Shown here: positions 8,121 through 16,516 of the stretch, one piece after another
How the letters are laid out: every line of letters begins with the position of its first letter
How positions within the stretch are numbered: position 1 is the first letter of the stretch
NCBI RefSeq assembly: GCF_027366395.1
Contig: NZ_CP114771.1
Location: 3,968,001 to 4,032,000 of the forward strand
Direction: 5' to 3'
From: Endozoicomonas sp. GU-1
GTDB taxonomy: Bacteria > Pseudomonadota > Gammaproteobacteria > Pseudomonadales > Endozoicomonadaceae
Length of the DNA stretch: 64,000 nucleotides
Made by a program: the position numbers and the translations under genes
The notes under the pieces: generated by a model
What the model saw: the letters and a program-made list of their open reading frames with translations, nothing else
What the model was told of the DNA's origin: nothing
The model's database searches: none

Positions 8121-9122
8121 CAAATAAAAAGGACACCTATAAATAAAAAGGACACCCACTTTTTAAAAAGTGAAGAGAGTACGTCATTTATTCATTTTTT
8201 TTAAATGATAGTATTGATCGTTTTAAGAAATTATCATTAATACCAAGCAGGAAGCGTATAAAAAGCACTCAGTAACAGCCAGATAGAAGACACTATCAAG
8301 ACAATATAAGAAAGCAATATAAGAAAGAGCATTCAGAAAATTCTGGCCACATTAAAGTCAATGAAAATACGTTGATCAGGCAGGATAGAGAGCACTACTC
8401 ACAGACATCCCATGAACCCAGCATTTTCCGGTGCTTTCTGCATAAGCCTTTAGTGAAGCCAGCTTGCCGACTGCGCGGTGAAAACGATTATGCCAGCGCA
8501 TAGTCAGCAGCCATTCATTTGGGGCAATACCCAGGCGCTCCAGGATAGGCGATACATCGTCAGTTATACGACCACGTTTGCCTTTGCGGATAATTCGGCC
8601 AGACCAGTCAACCAGTTCAAAGTAGCTACTGAGTGGGTATGGAATCGCCTGTTCCGGGTTTTGACCCTGAGCTTTTAACGGTTTCAAGTGTGCCTTTTGT
8701 TTTTTTCCGTTTGCGCTGTCGTATGACTCAATGCGCTCTTTAATAGAAGTATGTTCTGAGGTTTCCAGCGTTGCGGCAATTTTTGCCCGGATGGGGTTTA
8801 AGTCGACATAGGCCATGCAAGTCAGCAATGCTGCCTCATCTAACAGAGCCTGACTTTTGTAACGACCTTCCCAAAAGCGCCCTTTGCACTCATCCTCTTT
8901 ATTGGCCAGCCGGGCTAAATATTCGTTGAGACAGCGCATGAACCAGCTGATATCCATTAAGCGACCTCGGTACTCCTGGGCATATTCTTCGACACGTAGC
9001 AGCTCTGCTTTGCCCAGCTGATCGCCGACAAGAAAACGCTGAACCAGGTGCGGGCCTGAAAAAAGCTGCGTCCAGCGTTGTAAGACTGCTTTGGTGTCCC
9101 ATTTTTTGGCTTGCTGACTATT
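8121..9122 (-). mobile_element. REP-associated transposase unit, copy 1, truncated
   Basis: The left end carries AATAAAAAGGACACC twice and a TTTTTAAAAAG palindrome, followed by the transposase remnant. The same unit is complete at 29468-30824. The right end is cut off at 9122 exactly where an attI-like sequence starts. Confidence 0.8.
8376..9122 (-). pseudogene. Y1 (HUH) transposase of the REP/RAYT type, 5' truncated
   Basis: The C-terminal 248 codons match the complete copy at 29699-30679, including CMAYVDLNPIRAKIA with the catalytic-type Tyr. The frame is open to 9122 but has lost the first 80 or so codons, including the HYH metal-binding motif, so it is not active. Confidence 0.85.
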
Positions 9123-9123
9123 G

Positions 9124-9146
9124 ATCCGTGTAAACGACTGTTATGT
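9124..9146 (+). other. Third attI-like fragment, core GTTATGT
   Basis: Positions 9124-9145 repeat the end of attI A and attI B (CGTGTAAACGACTGTTATG) directly in front of an HTH cassette. No integrase gene is attached: the left side joins the truncated transposase. It is probably the footprint of another integron platform or of an attI rearrangement. Confidence 0.75.
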
Positions 9147-9300
9147 TTACCCATGCAGCCCGCAGCGCACAACTTGTTTTTTGATACTGTTCTTTATCTT
9201 GTTTGTATTAGTTTCACCACTATGTTTTGGGGTCGAAACTAATAAGGTCTATTTGTCTTGCAATCTCCTGTATGTGGTCTAGGTTTCCCGCACACAAGAA

Positions 9301-9342
9301 AAAACCCGGATCGTCGGAGTTAGCGGCTCCTACCGGGCTTCT
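9301..9342 (+). terminator. Leader hairpin of HTH cassette 1
   Basis: Stem CCCGG (9305-9309) / CCGGG (9333-9337) with inner GGAG/CTCC, preceded by a run of A. It is conserved in all three HTH cassettes. It could be an intrinsic terminator/attenuator or a regulatory leader; the T-run is short. Confidence 0.5.
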
Positions 9343-9382
9343 CTGTATAGCAATGAGCTGCTGCTCGGGAGACAGTATAGCA

Positions 9383-9787
9383 ATGATTTCCTTTGCCTAC
9401 ACAATCGGGATTGCAAAGTTGATACGGGTAAAACTCAATACAGAAGGTTTGGAAAACCTGAACATGACCCAGAGGTACTTACTGGTTGTGTTGGCGACCT
9501 TTGCCAACTCTGAAGGGGAGTGCTGGCCGAGCCAGGGAGCACTGGCAGAAATTCTTGGCGTAACCCAAGGAACGATCTGCACCAGTTTGAGAAAGCTGGA
9601 AAAAGAAAAATTCATTGAAAGCTGTCACCGGAAAACCAGAAACGGAGGTAATGCCAGCAAAATCTACCGGATGCTGTTTGAACCATTTATGTTCAAGCGT
9701 ATCAAGGAAGAACAATACAACTGCTTCGGCCAGCGGATCGACGATCCTCGAATGACTGATGCTTTCTGGGCGGAAGGCTTGGAGTAA
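9383..9787 (+). CDS. HTH_36-like DNA-binding protein, paralogue 1
   Basis: A 134-residue protein starting MISFAYTIG, the start shared by all three paralogues; the open frame upstream to 9227 passes through the leader hairpin and is not conserved. Residues 25-80 form a winged helix of the HTH_36 type (TQRYLLVVLATFANSEGECW, then PSQGALAEILGVTQGTICTS with the recognition helix). The C-terminal tail RMLFEPFMFKRIKEEQYNCF and GQRIDDPRMTD is almost identical in the paralogues and is unlike known HTH_36 replication proteins. Function unknown; DNA binding is likely. Confidence 0.75.
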   Translation: MISFAYTIGIAKLIRVKLNTEGLENLNMTQRYLLVVLATFANSEGECWPSQGALAEILGVTQGTICTSLRKLEKEKFIESCHRKTRNGGNASKIYRMLFEPFMFKRIKEEQYNCFGQRIDDPRMTDAFWAEGLE

Positions 9788-9795
9788 GTAAGTGA

Positions 9796-9857
9796 ACATA
9801 ACATGTCAGTCAACCGGAACTCCGCTCCGCTGCGTCCGGTTACTTCAAGCGTTAGGC
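9796..9857 (+). other. attC of HTH cassette 1
   Basis: Left core ACATAAC (9796), stem AACCGGA / TCCGGTT, core GTTAGGC (9851-9857). The left core pairs with a cassette start of the TTATGTT type, as found at 9141. Confidence 0.85.
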
Positions 9858-9924
9858 TCACTCTGCAACATCGTACAAACCTCCATTATTGATTCGTGTT
9901 GCGCAATAAGCTGCACTCATTGGC

Positions 9925-10202
9925 ATGATTAAATCATTCAAACATAAAGGGCGCAAACAGTTCTTTGATACGGGCAAAAAGGCTGGAATTCAGGCCAGGC
10001 ACGCAAAGAAGCTAAGAATGCAGCTGACTGCAATCGATACTGCCCAAGTGCTTGATGATATTGACCTTCTGGTTTTTCTCTTCATCCATTGAAGGGTAAT
10101 AGGTCAGGAATATGGTCAATCTCAGTGAGTGGTAACTGGCGAGTTACCTTTGAATTTCGGGATGGCAATGCGTACATCCTTAACTATGAGGATTATCACT
10201 AA
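9925..10202 (+). pseudogene. higB: higB-type toxin, frameshifted
   Basis: The first 48 codons (MIKSFKHKGRKQFFDTGKKA... to DIDL) and, in another frame, the last 40 (WSISVSGNWRVTFEFRDG, then AYILNYEDYH) together make a full HigB/RelE-fold mRNA interferase of about 92 residues. A single base is missing after the codon for DIDL, so the frame stops at FLFIH. The stop of the intact half overlaps the higA start (TAATG), the usual coupling. The toxin is therefore off while the antitoxin gene is intact. Confidence 0.85.
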
Positions 10203-10495
10203 TGTCCATGCACAATCCACCTCACCCTGGAGAGTTTATAGAATCCATTTACATGGAGCCTTATGCAATTAGTTGTCGTTATCTGGCCGAACAGCTTGGT
10301 GTAGCTGCTTCAACTCTTAACAGAGTTATAAAAGGAAAAAGTGCAGTTTCACCGGAAATGGCACTGAGATTATCAAAGGTTCTTGGTCGGACACCTGAAA
10401 GTTGGCTTGCAATGCAGGATAATTATGAAATATGGCAAGCACGAAAGAGAATAAACCTTTCAGATCTACAACCCCTCAAATTTTTAACCGTATAG
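10202..10495 (+). CDS. higA: HigA-type antitoxin
   Basis: A 97-residue XRE-family HTH protein: HPGEFIESIYMEPYAISCRY, then LAEQLGVAASTLNRVIKGKS (HTH), SPEMALRLSKVLGRTPESWL. This is the standard HigA organisation with the HTH in the middle. It binds the toxin and represses its own operon in known systems. It sits in a cassette bounded by GTTAGGC (9851) and attC 10521-10577, a classic home for toxin-antitoxin modules. Its toxin partner is frameshifted. Confidence 0.9.
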   Translation: MSMHNPPHPGEFIESIYMEPYAISCRYLAEQLGVAASTLNRVIKGKSAVSPEMALRLSKVLGRTPESWLAMQDNYEIWQARKRINLSDLQPLKFLTV

Positions 10496-10520
10496 ACCCA
10501 GACAAAAATCAAAAGCGTGA

Positions 10521-10577
10521 GCCTAACAAAAAATCCCAGCGGACTGCCTTCGGCAGCCGCTGAATTTGGCGTTATAT
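10521..10577 (+). other. attC of the higBA cassette
   Basis: Left core GCCTAAC (10521), stem CAGCGG / CCGCTG with a GGCAG/CTGCC loop, core GTTATAT (10571-10577). GTGAGCCTAAC is the exact complement of the cassette's left end G|TTAGGCTCAC. Confidence 0.9.
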
Positions 10578-10759
10578 GCTTTGTGCAAACCTGAAAGTTT
10601 TTTATAATTTGCAGGTCTTGTTTTTGATATGGGAAAAGAATAAATTCCCAAAAACCTATTTTGTATCACTTTTCCCTTGAATTATTGAGATAGCTGAGTA
10701 AGACCGTATTTGAGAGCATCAGAGAAATCCCGCTCTGATGCTCTTCTGCTCAACAGGCC
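10578..10759. other. Gene-free end of array A and duplication junction
   Basis: The last cassette of array A begins TTATATGC at 10572 but no matching left core GCATATAAC follows. From 10687 onward the sequence matches 2227 onward. The duplication endpoint therefore lies near 10686. No ORF is visible here. Confidence 0.7.
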
Positions 10760-10963
10760 CTATGCTTTCTTCTTCTGATAAACCTTCACGCCAACAATAA
10801 CAGCAGCAGCCACTAAACCGGCAAACAACAGATGATCCGGTTCCGTCAGCTGATGCCAGATAGCTGTCATCACACCACCGGTAGAGTGATCTCCCGGGTG
10901 GGCCATAGCCTGACTGGCGATCAGGGGACTCACGCTGGCCAGTGACAGTAATTTGATGTTCAT
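10760..10963 (-). CDS. Small HupE/UreJ-like protein, 67 aa
   Basis: An N-terminal signal-like segment ending SQAMAHPGDH is followed by TGGVMTAIWHQLTEPDHLLF and a single membrane helix (AGLVAAAVIVGVKVY) with a Lys-rich tail. The AHPGDH and LTxPDHLL elements recall the first third of HupE/UreJ nickel permeases, which have about 190 residues. It is thus either a reduced UreJ or a dedicated small urease-associated membrane protein. It closes the ure operon, 46 bp after ureG. Confidence 0.6.
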   Translation of the reverse strand: MNIKLLSLASVSPLIASQAMAHPGDHSTGGVMTAIWHQLTEPDHLLFAGLVAAAVIVGVKVYQKKKA

Positions 10964-11009
10964 GCCTGTTTTCCTTGTTTGAATTTTATCAGTTAAACCG
11001 TTGGATGTT

Positions 11010-11660
11010 CTACGTGGTCGCTGCTGCTTCCGGCATTTTGGCGTCCAGCATGCCTTTATCGATAATGAAATCGATGATCTCCCGCACGCCTTCGTTGGCC
11101 TTCAGGTTGGTGAAGAAAAACGGGCGGTCTCCCCGCATTTTTCTGGCATCCCGATCCATCACTTCCAGAGAGGCTCCAACATAAGGGGCCAGGTCTGTTT
11201 TGTTGATAATCAGCAGGTCGGAGCGGGTAATGCCCGGGCCACCTTTGCGTGGGATTTTGTCACCGGCAGAAACGTTGATGACATAGAGGGTCAGATCAGA
11301 CAGTTCCGGGCTGAAAGTGGCACTGAGGTTATCGCCACCAGACTCCACCAGAACCAGCTCAAGACCGGGGTGGCGCTGGCACAGCTCATCAACTGCCGCC
11401 AGATTCATGGAGGCATCTTCACGAATGGCGGTGTGTGGGCAGCCACCGGTTTCTACCCCGATGATCCGGTCTTCGTCCAGCGCTTCATTGCGCATCAGAA
11501 ATTGGGCGTCTTCTTTCGTATAAATATCGTTGGTGACCACGGCCAGATTGTAATGGTCGCGCATGGCGGCACAGAGTTTGGTCAACAGTGCGGTCTTACC
11601 GGAACCGACCGGGCCACCGACACCGACACGCAGGGTTTGTGGGGTTCTTGATGTTGTCAT
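11010..11660 (-). CDS. ureG: Urease accessory GTPase UreG
   Basis: A SIMIBI GTPase that powers nickel insertion into urease. The start at 11660 ([20 protein letters not shown]) follows AAGGACAATCACC; an upstream frame to 11753 overlaps ureF and is not used. Visible motifs: P-loop [23 protein letters not shown], the nickel-binding [17 protein letters not shown] with the Cys-Pro-His, [16 protein letters not shown], and [12 protein letters not shown] (G4). Length (216 aa) is usual. It lies downstream of ureF with a 37-bp gap. Confidence 0.97.
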   Translation of the reverse strand: MTTSRTPQTLRVGVGGPVGSGKTALLTKLCAAMRDHYNLAVVTNDIYTKEDAQFLMRNEALDEDRIIGVETGGCPHTAIREDASMNLAAVDELCQRHPGLELVLVESGGDNLSATFSPELSDLTLYVINVSAGDKIPRKGGPGITRSDLLIINKTDLAPYVGASLEVMDRDARKMRGDRPFFFTNLKANEGVREIIDFIIDKGMLDAKMPEAAATT

Positions 11661-11697
11661 GGTGATTGTCCTTGTTATTAACGGGTAAATGGTCAGG

Positions 11698-12372
11698 TTA
11701 AGAGCGGAATAGCCTCGAATACTGATGCTCATGCCAGCAACTGGCCATGGCAAAGTGCATCAGGTTGTTACCGATTTCATGATCTGCCAGTGACTGGGCC
11801 AGGGTGAGTGCGGGTTCTATCCCGTGAATCAGACGCTTCAGAATATGCTGGGCATCGGTCTGGCCAAGGGGAACGGCTTTGGTGGCTGCGGTTACCTGGT
11901 TCTCACACCAGGACCAGAGCAACCCTGTCGCAGCGGTTTTCTTATCGATGCCATGACATAACGAGGACAGGGCGAACATGGCGGCCTGTGTCGGCGATTG
12001 CAACCAGTCCGTACGGGCTTCGTCCGGATACATGGACTTGACCCAGACTGCGAAGGCTCGGCCAACCTGGCAGTCTTCATCGTATAACTCCCTGGTCTCC
12101 CGAAAAGCCAGCAGCGTTTCATTCCAGTGCTTAACCTGTTTCTGCTCTTCTATTGCAAAGGCATCGTACAGCCGGAAAAACACCGGTATATCCAGACGGG
12201 CCATGCCCTGTTGCATCAGTTCACTGATCCAGTTGCCGGTGGTCTCACGGTTATAGCACCACTGTCGGTCAATGGCGGTTTCCAGCCCCTGGGAGTAAGC
12301 AAACGCACCAACCGGCAGTGCCGGGCTGGCCAGATGCAGCAGACCCAGCAGGGACTCAGTGGTGATGCTCAT
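11698..12372 (-). CDS. ureF: Urease accessory protein UreF
   Basis: An all-helical protein that works with UreD and UreG in urease activation. The N-terminus reads [20 protein letters not shown], a hallmark of UreF, and [16 protein letters not shown] and RLFRS close the protein. I place the start at 12372 (MSITTESLL), overlapping the ureE stop by 17 bp in another frame; Met at 12387 is an alternative. The longer open frame to 12519 is antisense-like overlap with ureE and unlikely. Length about 224 aa, normal. Confidence 0.93.
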   Translation of the reverse strand: MSITTESLLGLLHLASPALPVGAFAYSQGLETAIDRQWCYNRETTGNWISELMQQGMARLDIPVFFRLYDAFAIEEQKQVKHWNETLLAFRETRELYDEDCQVGRAFAVWVKSMYPDEARTDWLQSPTQAAMFALSSLCHGIDKKTAATGLLWSWCENQVTAATKAVPLGQTDAQHILKRLIHGIEPALTLAQSLADHEIGNNLMHFAMASCWHEHQYSRLFRS

Positions 12373-12847
12373 GATGGGCGTGTCCATGTTCGTGAGCATG
12401 ACTGTGCTGATGATGGGAATGACCTTTGCTATAAGCACCGTTCTCAGGCTCAAAGGGAGCCTGTTCATGGTCCAGTTCCAGTCCAAGCAGGGAGACCATA
12501 TCATCCAGAACATGGTCAACCTGGTAGCGTAGCCAGTTGTCGCCTATCTGCAAGGGAACGTGGCGGTTGCCCAGGTGATAACAGGCCCTGGCAAAGGTCA
12601 AAGGATCCTTACAACGGGCGGTGGTGACGGCTTCACTGGCGGCAGTAATGCGGATGATTTCGCCGGTTTCAGCTTGCAGCAGAGTGCCGTCACGCATAAC
12701 GTCGCCACGGTCAATAAAAATACCGGCATCCCGGCCATTCACAGTAACAGCTTTCAGTCGTCCACGTTTGCGTTGATCAAAAGGGAGCAGAAGTTCATCA
12801 GAAAACTCACTGCTCGCTGTCGGGAGGCGCTCGATTAACTTCAACAT
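12356..12847 (-). CDS. ureE: Urease nickel metallochaperone UreE
   Basis: Carries nickel to the UreDFG complex. N-terminal domain with LPFDQRKRGRLKAV and GIFIDRGDVMRDGTLLQAE, then a peptidyl-binding domain with ACYHLGNRHVPLQIGDNWLR containing the conserved interface His, and a C-terminal tail with about 15 His in the last 25 residues ([20 protein letters not shown]) that should bind several nickel ions. Position between ureC and ureF is typical. Confidence 0.95.
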   Translation of the reverse strand: MLKLIERLPTASSEFSDELLLPFDQRKRGRLKAVTVNGRDAGIFIDRGDVMRDGTLLQAETGEIIRITAASEAVTTARCKDPLTFARACYHLGNRHVPLQIGDNWLRYQVDHVLDDMVSLLGLELDHEQAPFEPENGAYSKGHSHHQHSHAHEHGHAHHEHHH

Positions 12848-12862
12848 AAACGATCCTCGGTT

Positions 12863-14581
12863 TCAGAATAAGAAATAACGCTGGGCCAGCGGCACCACGT
12901 CTGCCGGTTCACACACCAGCAGTTCGCCATTGGCTCTGACTTCATAGGTTTCCGGGTCAACCTCCATATGGGGCTGCCAGGTATTAAGCACCATATCCGC
13001 CTTGCGGATGGTCCGGGTATTTTTAACGGCAGATAAGGTTTTCTTTAGGCCCAGTTTTTCACCAATACCAGCGTCCAGTGCCGCCTGGGAAACAAACGAC
13101 AATGACGTATCGGCAACGGCCTGCCCCATAGAGCCAAACATGGGGCGATAATGAACCGGCTGCGGTGTCGGGATAGAGGCATTCGGGTCACCCATCGGTG
13201 CTGTTGCAATAGCACCCCCCTTAATCACCAGTGACGGTTTAACGCCGAAAAATGCCGGTTTCCACAGTACCAGGTCAGCCAGTTTACCCGGCTCAATGGA
13301 GCCTACCTCATGGGCAATGCCATGGGTAATGGCGGGGTTGATGGTATATTTGGCGATATAGCGGCGAGCCCGGAAGTTATCCATACCGGCGTCGCTATCT
13401 TCTGGCAACAGTCCCCGTTGTACTTTCATTTTATGGGCGGTCTGCCAGGTTCTGCTGACCACTTCGCCGACCCGTCCCATGGCCTGAGAGTCTGAGGCGA
13501 TCATACTGAAAGCGCCCAGGTCATGGAGAATATCTTCCGCCGCAATGGTTTCCCGGCGGATACGGGAGTCGGCAAAGGCCACATCTTCAGGAATATTGGG
13601 GTCCAGATGATGGCAGACCATCAGCATGTCCAAATGCTCATCTACCGTATTGACGGTGTAGGGGCGTGTCGGATTAGTCGACGATGGTAGTACATAGCTT
13701 TCGCCACAGGCTTTAATAATATCCGGTGCATGGCCACCACCGGCCCCTTCCGTATGGTAGGTATGGATCACCCGACCTTTAAAGGCGGCCAGTGTGTCTT
13801 CGACAAAACCGGATTCGTTCAGGGTGTCGGTATGGATTGCCACCTGAATGTCGTATTTCTCCGCCACCGTCAGACAGCAGTCAATAGAAGCCGGTGTGGT
13901 TCCCCAGTCCTCATGGAGTTTCATGCCCATGGCACCGGCCAGCACCTGTTCTTCCAGGGCTTCCGGCAGACTGCCATTGCCTTTGCCCAGAAAGCCAATG
14001 TTCATGGGCAGGCTGTCCACGGCCTTGAGCATGGTGCTGATATGCCAGGTGCCGGGCGTACACGTGGTGGCATTGGTGCCGGTGGCAGGCCCCGTGCCGC
14101 CACCGAGCATGGTGGTGACACCGGAGGTCAGGGCTTCTTCAATCTGCTGGGGGCAGATAAAGTGAATATGGGCATCGACACCGCCGGCGGTGATGATCTG
14201 CCCTTCTCCGGCAATCACCTCGGTGCCCGGGCCGATAATAATGTCCACACCTTCCTGAACATCCGGGTTACCCGCCTTGCCAATTGTTTCAATACGACCC
14301 TGTTTGATACCGATATCAGCCTTGACGATACCCCAGTGGTCGAGAATCAGGGCGTTGGTGATAACGGTATCCACAACTTCAGCGCCGGGCCGCTGGCTTT
14401 GACCCATACCGTCCCGGATTACCTTGCCACCGCCAAACTTCACTTCATCCCCGTAGACTGTGTAATCCTTTTCAGGGCTGATAAACAGTTCGGTATCCCC
14501 CAGACGAACTTTGTCGCCTACAGTGGGGCCAAACATATCCACATAAGTTTGCCGGTCCATCTGCGTACGTTTGATGGTCAT
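12863..14581 (-). CDS. ureC: Urease alpha subunit UreC
   Basis: The catalytic subunit, hydrolysing urea to ammonia and carbamate at a two-nickel site. Full length (572 aa). Visible ligands: [13 protein letters not shown] (two nickel His), the Lys of GMKLHEDWG that is carbamylated, [10 protein letters not shown] and [15 protein letters not shown] (further His), the flap [10 protein letters not shown] with the Cys-His pair, and [14 protein letters not shown] with the Asp ligand. Its start overlaps the ureB stop by 4 bp (ATGA type), so the subunits are translationally coupled. Confidence 0.98.
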   Translation of the reverse strand: MTIKRTQMDRQTYVDMFGPTVGDKVRLGDTELFISPEKDYTVYGDEVKFGGGKVIRDGMGQSQRPGAEVVDTVITNALILDHWGIVKADIGIKQGRIETIGKAGNPDVQEGVDIIIGPGTEVIAGEGQIITAGGVDAHIHFICPQQIEEALTSGVTTMLGGGTGPATGTNATTCTPGTWHISTMLKAVDSLPMNIGFLGKGNGSLPEALEEQVLAGAMGMKLHEDWGTTPASIDCCLTVAEKYDIQVAIHTDTLNESGFVEDTLAAFKGRVIHTYHTEGAGGGHAPDIIKACGESYVLPSSTNPTRPYTVNTVDEHLDMLMVCHHLDPNIPEDVAFADSRIRRETIAAEDILHDLGAFSMIASDSQAMGRVGEVVSRTWQTAHKMKVQRGLLPEDSDAGMDNFRARRYIAKYTINPAITHGIAHEVGSIEPGKLADLVLWKPAFFGVKPSLVIKGGAIATAPMGDPNASIPTPQPVHYRPMFGSMGQAVADTSLSFVSQAALDAGIGEKLGLKKTLSAVKNTRTIRKADMVLNTWQPHMEVDPETYEVRANGELLVCEPADVVPLAQRYFLF

Positions 14582-14919
14582 TGTGCTTCTCCCGGCTGTT
14601 TTGGTTCTGGCAGTGTGCCCATCACTTCGCCACGGAATCCGTAAATGGTCTGTTTGCCAGCATAGCGAACCAGTTCGACCTGTCGGTCCTGGCCGGGTTC
14701 AAAACGGACAGCCGTCCCTGCCGGGATATTCAGGCGAAACCCGAGGGTCTGCTCACGGTCAAAAGCAAGGGCGGGGTTGGTTTCATAAAAGTGGTAGTGG
14801 GAACCCACCTGGATAGGACGGTCACCGGTATTGGCCACCGAGAGGGTCAGGGTCTCCCTGCCGACGTTAATCTCAATGGGGTCGGCAGAGGCAATCACTT
14901 CACCTGGTATCATGAACAA
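14578..14919 (-). CDS. ureB: Urease beta subunit UreB
   Basis: A 113-residue structural subunit: [56 protein letters not shown] and [11 protein letters not shown] are all diagnostic. It packs with UreA and UreC into the (ABC)3 enzyme. The gene begins 3 bp after the ureA stop and overlaps ureC. Confidence 0.97.
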   Translation of the reverse strand: MFMIPGEVIASADPIEINVGRETLTLSVANTGDRPIQVGSHYHFYETNPALAFDREQTLGFRLNIPAGTAVRFEPGQDRQVELVRYAGKQTIYGFRGEVMGTLPEPKQPGEAQ

Positions 14920-14922
14920 TCC

Positions 14923-15225
14923 TCAGGCTATGGGGTTATGGACGGTGACCAGCTTGGTACCATCGGGGAAGGTGGCTTCCACCTGAACCTCGTGGATCAT
15001 TTCCGGAATACCGTCCATCACCTGCTCACGGGTGATCACTTCACGGCCTTCATTCATCAACTGGGCCACGGTTTTACCGTCACGGGCACCCTCCATGATA
15101 TGCATGGAGATCAGCGCAATGGCTTCCGGGTAGTTCAGTTTGACCCCGCGCCCTAAACGACGCTCGGCAACCAGTGCTGCGGTATAGAGAAGCAGCTTGT
15201 CTTTTTCCCGGGGGGTAAGTTCCAT
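14923..15225 (-). CDS. ureA: Urease gamma subunit UreA
   Basis: A 100-residue subunit: [60 protein letters not shown] and KLVTVHNPI. The order ureA-ureB-ureC as separate genes is the usual bacterial one. AGGATCTCACT stands before the start as ribosome binding site. Confidence 0.97.
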   Translation of the reverse strand: MELTPREKDKLLLYTAALVAERRLGRGVKLNYPEAIALISMHIMEGARDGKTVAQLMNEGREVITREQVMDGIPEMIHEVQVEATFPDGTKLVTVHNPIA

Positions 15226-15255
15226 AGTGAGATCCTGCTTTAATTATTCGTTAAT

Positions 15256-16146
15256 TTAGGTATTCCAGATGCGTGGCCGACACCCTTTTCGGCCATTGAA
15301 TCGTTCTCTCTCAGCTTCCCAAATCCAGGTGAAAATGGTTCTGGCCTGTTCTGATGAATCGCCCAGGTAACGCACAATAAACACACCGGCCCGCCAGGTG
15401 ATGGCGGTTACCCGGTGCCAGCCTTTATCGACCAGCTGGCTGTGCAGGCCGGATAAGTCTGGCGGGCTTTCCAGAGTGATCAGGAAGGTGCCCAAGACCG
15501 TGTGATTATTGAGCCCCAGAAGGGACGTGGGCAGTGCTGACCCGGCAGCAAAATCGAGCCTGTCAAGGTAGAGCGGTTTGCTGTCCCTGGTCAGGGTGAG
15601 ATGCTGGGTGAGTTGCCCACGGGTAAACTGCTCACCGCTGGCGGTTCGACCCAGACAGATAATATCCCAGCCTGCAAAGAGCGCATCGCCGTTCAGTTCA
15701 ATGCGGGTATCAAGCTCGGTAATGGCACCATTAAACAGGATGGTTTCCTGAGGCAGCCACTCCATGGAGGCTGAGTCGCTGACTGTGATATGCGTTGTCT
15801 GTTTTTGTAGTTGACCATTGCCGTTGAAATAGACTTTACCGGCAGCCGGGGTTGTGACCAGCCCATGGGCACCTTTTCTGATGGCAAAGCGCTGTACCAG
15901 TTCATCTCCGGCCACCAGACCACCGGGAGGATGCAGAATATAAAGATGGGTCAGGCCTTTGCCTTCCGGCCAGAAAGGACGTTGAATGCGCAGCGGCCCA
16001 TAATGGCGGGTTCTCCCCATCAGGGTACGGCCATTCAGGTGTTTAAGTTCTACGTCTAACCCGGCACGCCAACCCGACGACGATGCCCCGGCGCTATCAG
16101 GCCTGCTGCTCTGGTTGCTCTCTGTCTCACCCGATGATGCTTGCAT
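15256..16146 (-). CDS. ureD: Urease accessory protein UreD
   Basis: A 296-residue scaffold that binds apo-urease and guides nickel from UreG through UreF. Diagnostic parts: LYILHPPGGLVAGDELVQRF, TTPAAGKVYFNGNGQ, WLPQETILFNGAI and ERFNGRKGCRPRIWNT at the end. It is the first gene of the minus-strand ure operon, 63 bp from a sigma-54-type promoter. The first 25 residues are Ser/Gly rich and poorly conserved; Met at 16146 is the best available start. Confidence 0.93.
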   Translation of the reverse strand: MQASSGETESNQSSRPDSAGASSSGWRAGLDVELKHLNGRTLMGRTRHYGPLRIQRPFWPEGKGLTHLYILHPPGGLVAGDELVQRFAIRKGAHGLVTTPAAGKVYFNGNGQLQKQTTHITVSDSASMEWLPQETILFNGAITELDTRIELNGDALFAGWDIICLGRTASGEQFTRGQLTQHLTLTRDSKPLYLDRLDFAAGSALPTSLLGLNNHTVLGTFLITLESPPDLSGLHSQLVDKGWHRVTAITWRAGVFIVRYLGDSSEQARTIFTWIWEAERERFNGRKGCRPRIWNT

Positions 16147-16208
16147 ATTACAGCCTTGTGCTTGTTCTTATCCGGGATCATTTATTGGTGATCTTTTTGT
16201 GATCAATG

Positions 16209-16223
16209 GCAAAACCTGTGCCA
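16209..16223 (-). promoter_or_regulatory. Sigma-54 (-24/-12) promoter for ureD
   Basis: On the minus strand the sequence is TGGCACAGGTTTTGC, a match to TGGCAC-N5-TTGC, 62 bp upstream of the ureD start. It mirrors the one in front of urtA. Confidence 0.75.
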
Positions 16224-16332
16224 GACACAGTATTTCACTGAATACGTCACTTGTCGCCGACATAATACCTGACCAAATGGTCATTATGAATGCCTTGATT
16301 TGGTGCGGCGTTAGTTAATATGCCTGCAAGGC

Positions 16333-16349
16333 GCGCCAAAATATGGCGT
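16333..16349. promoter_or_regulatory. NtrC-like box between ureD and urtA
   Basis: The palindrome GCGCCAAAATATGGCGT resembles the NtrC site GCACCA-N5-TGGTGC with one change per half. It lies 104 bp upstream of the urtA sigma-54 site and 110 bp from the ureD one, a normal enhancer distance for both. Confidence 0.5.
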
Positions 16350-16452
16350 ACCCCCTGTTGTTTCCGGCGAATGCCTGCCGGTCTGGAAAATTCAGGGCGG
16401 AGGCTCTCTTTCCCAGCCCGCTTTCCCATGGCGCAAGCACTGAAACTGACCA

Positions 16453-16468
16453 TGGCACACCTCTTGCT
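16453..16468 (+). promoter_or_regulatory. Sigma-54 (-24/-12) promoter for urtA
   Basis: TGGCACACCTCTTGCT matches TGGCAC-N5-TTGCW exactly; transcription would start near 16480, 37 bp before the urtA start codon. Together with the mirrored ureD site it suggests joint nitrogen control of uptake and hydrolysis. Confidence 0.8.
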
Positions 16469-16516
16469 ATCCCCTGTTCAGGAAACGAACAGCGAACAAT
16501 AGATAGCGGGGAAGCT

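Noticed and set aside
13730-14644. Long plus-strand open frame of 304 codons
   Set aside because: It lies wholly antisense to ureC and ureB, whose products are certain, and shows no domain of its own.
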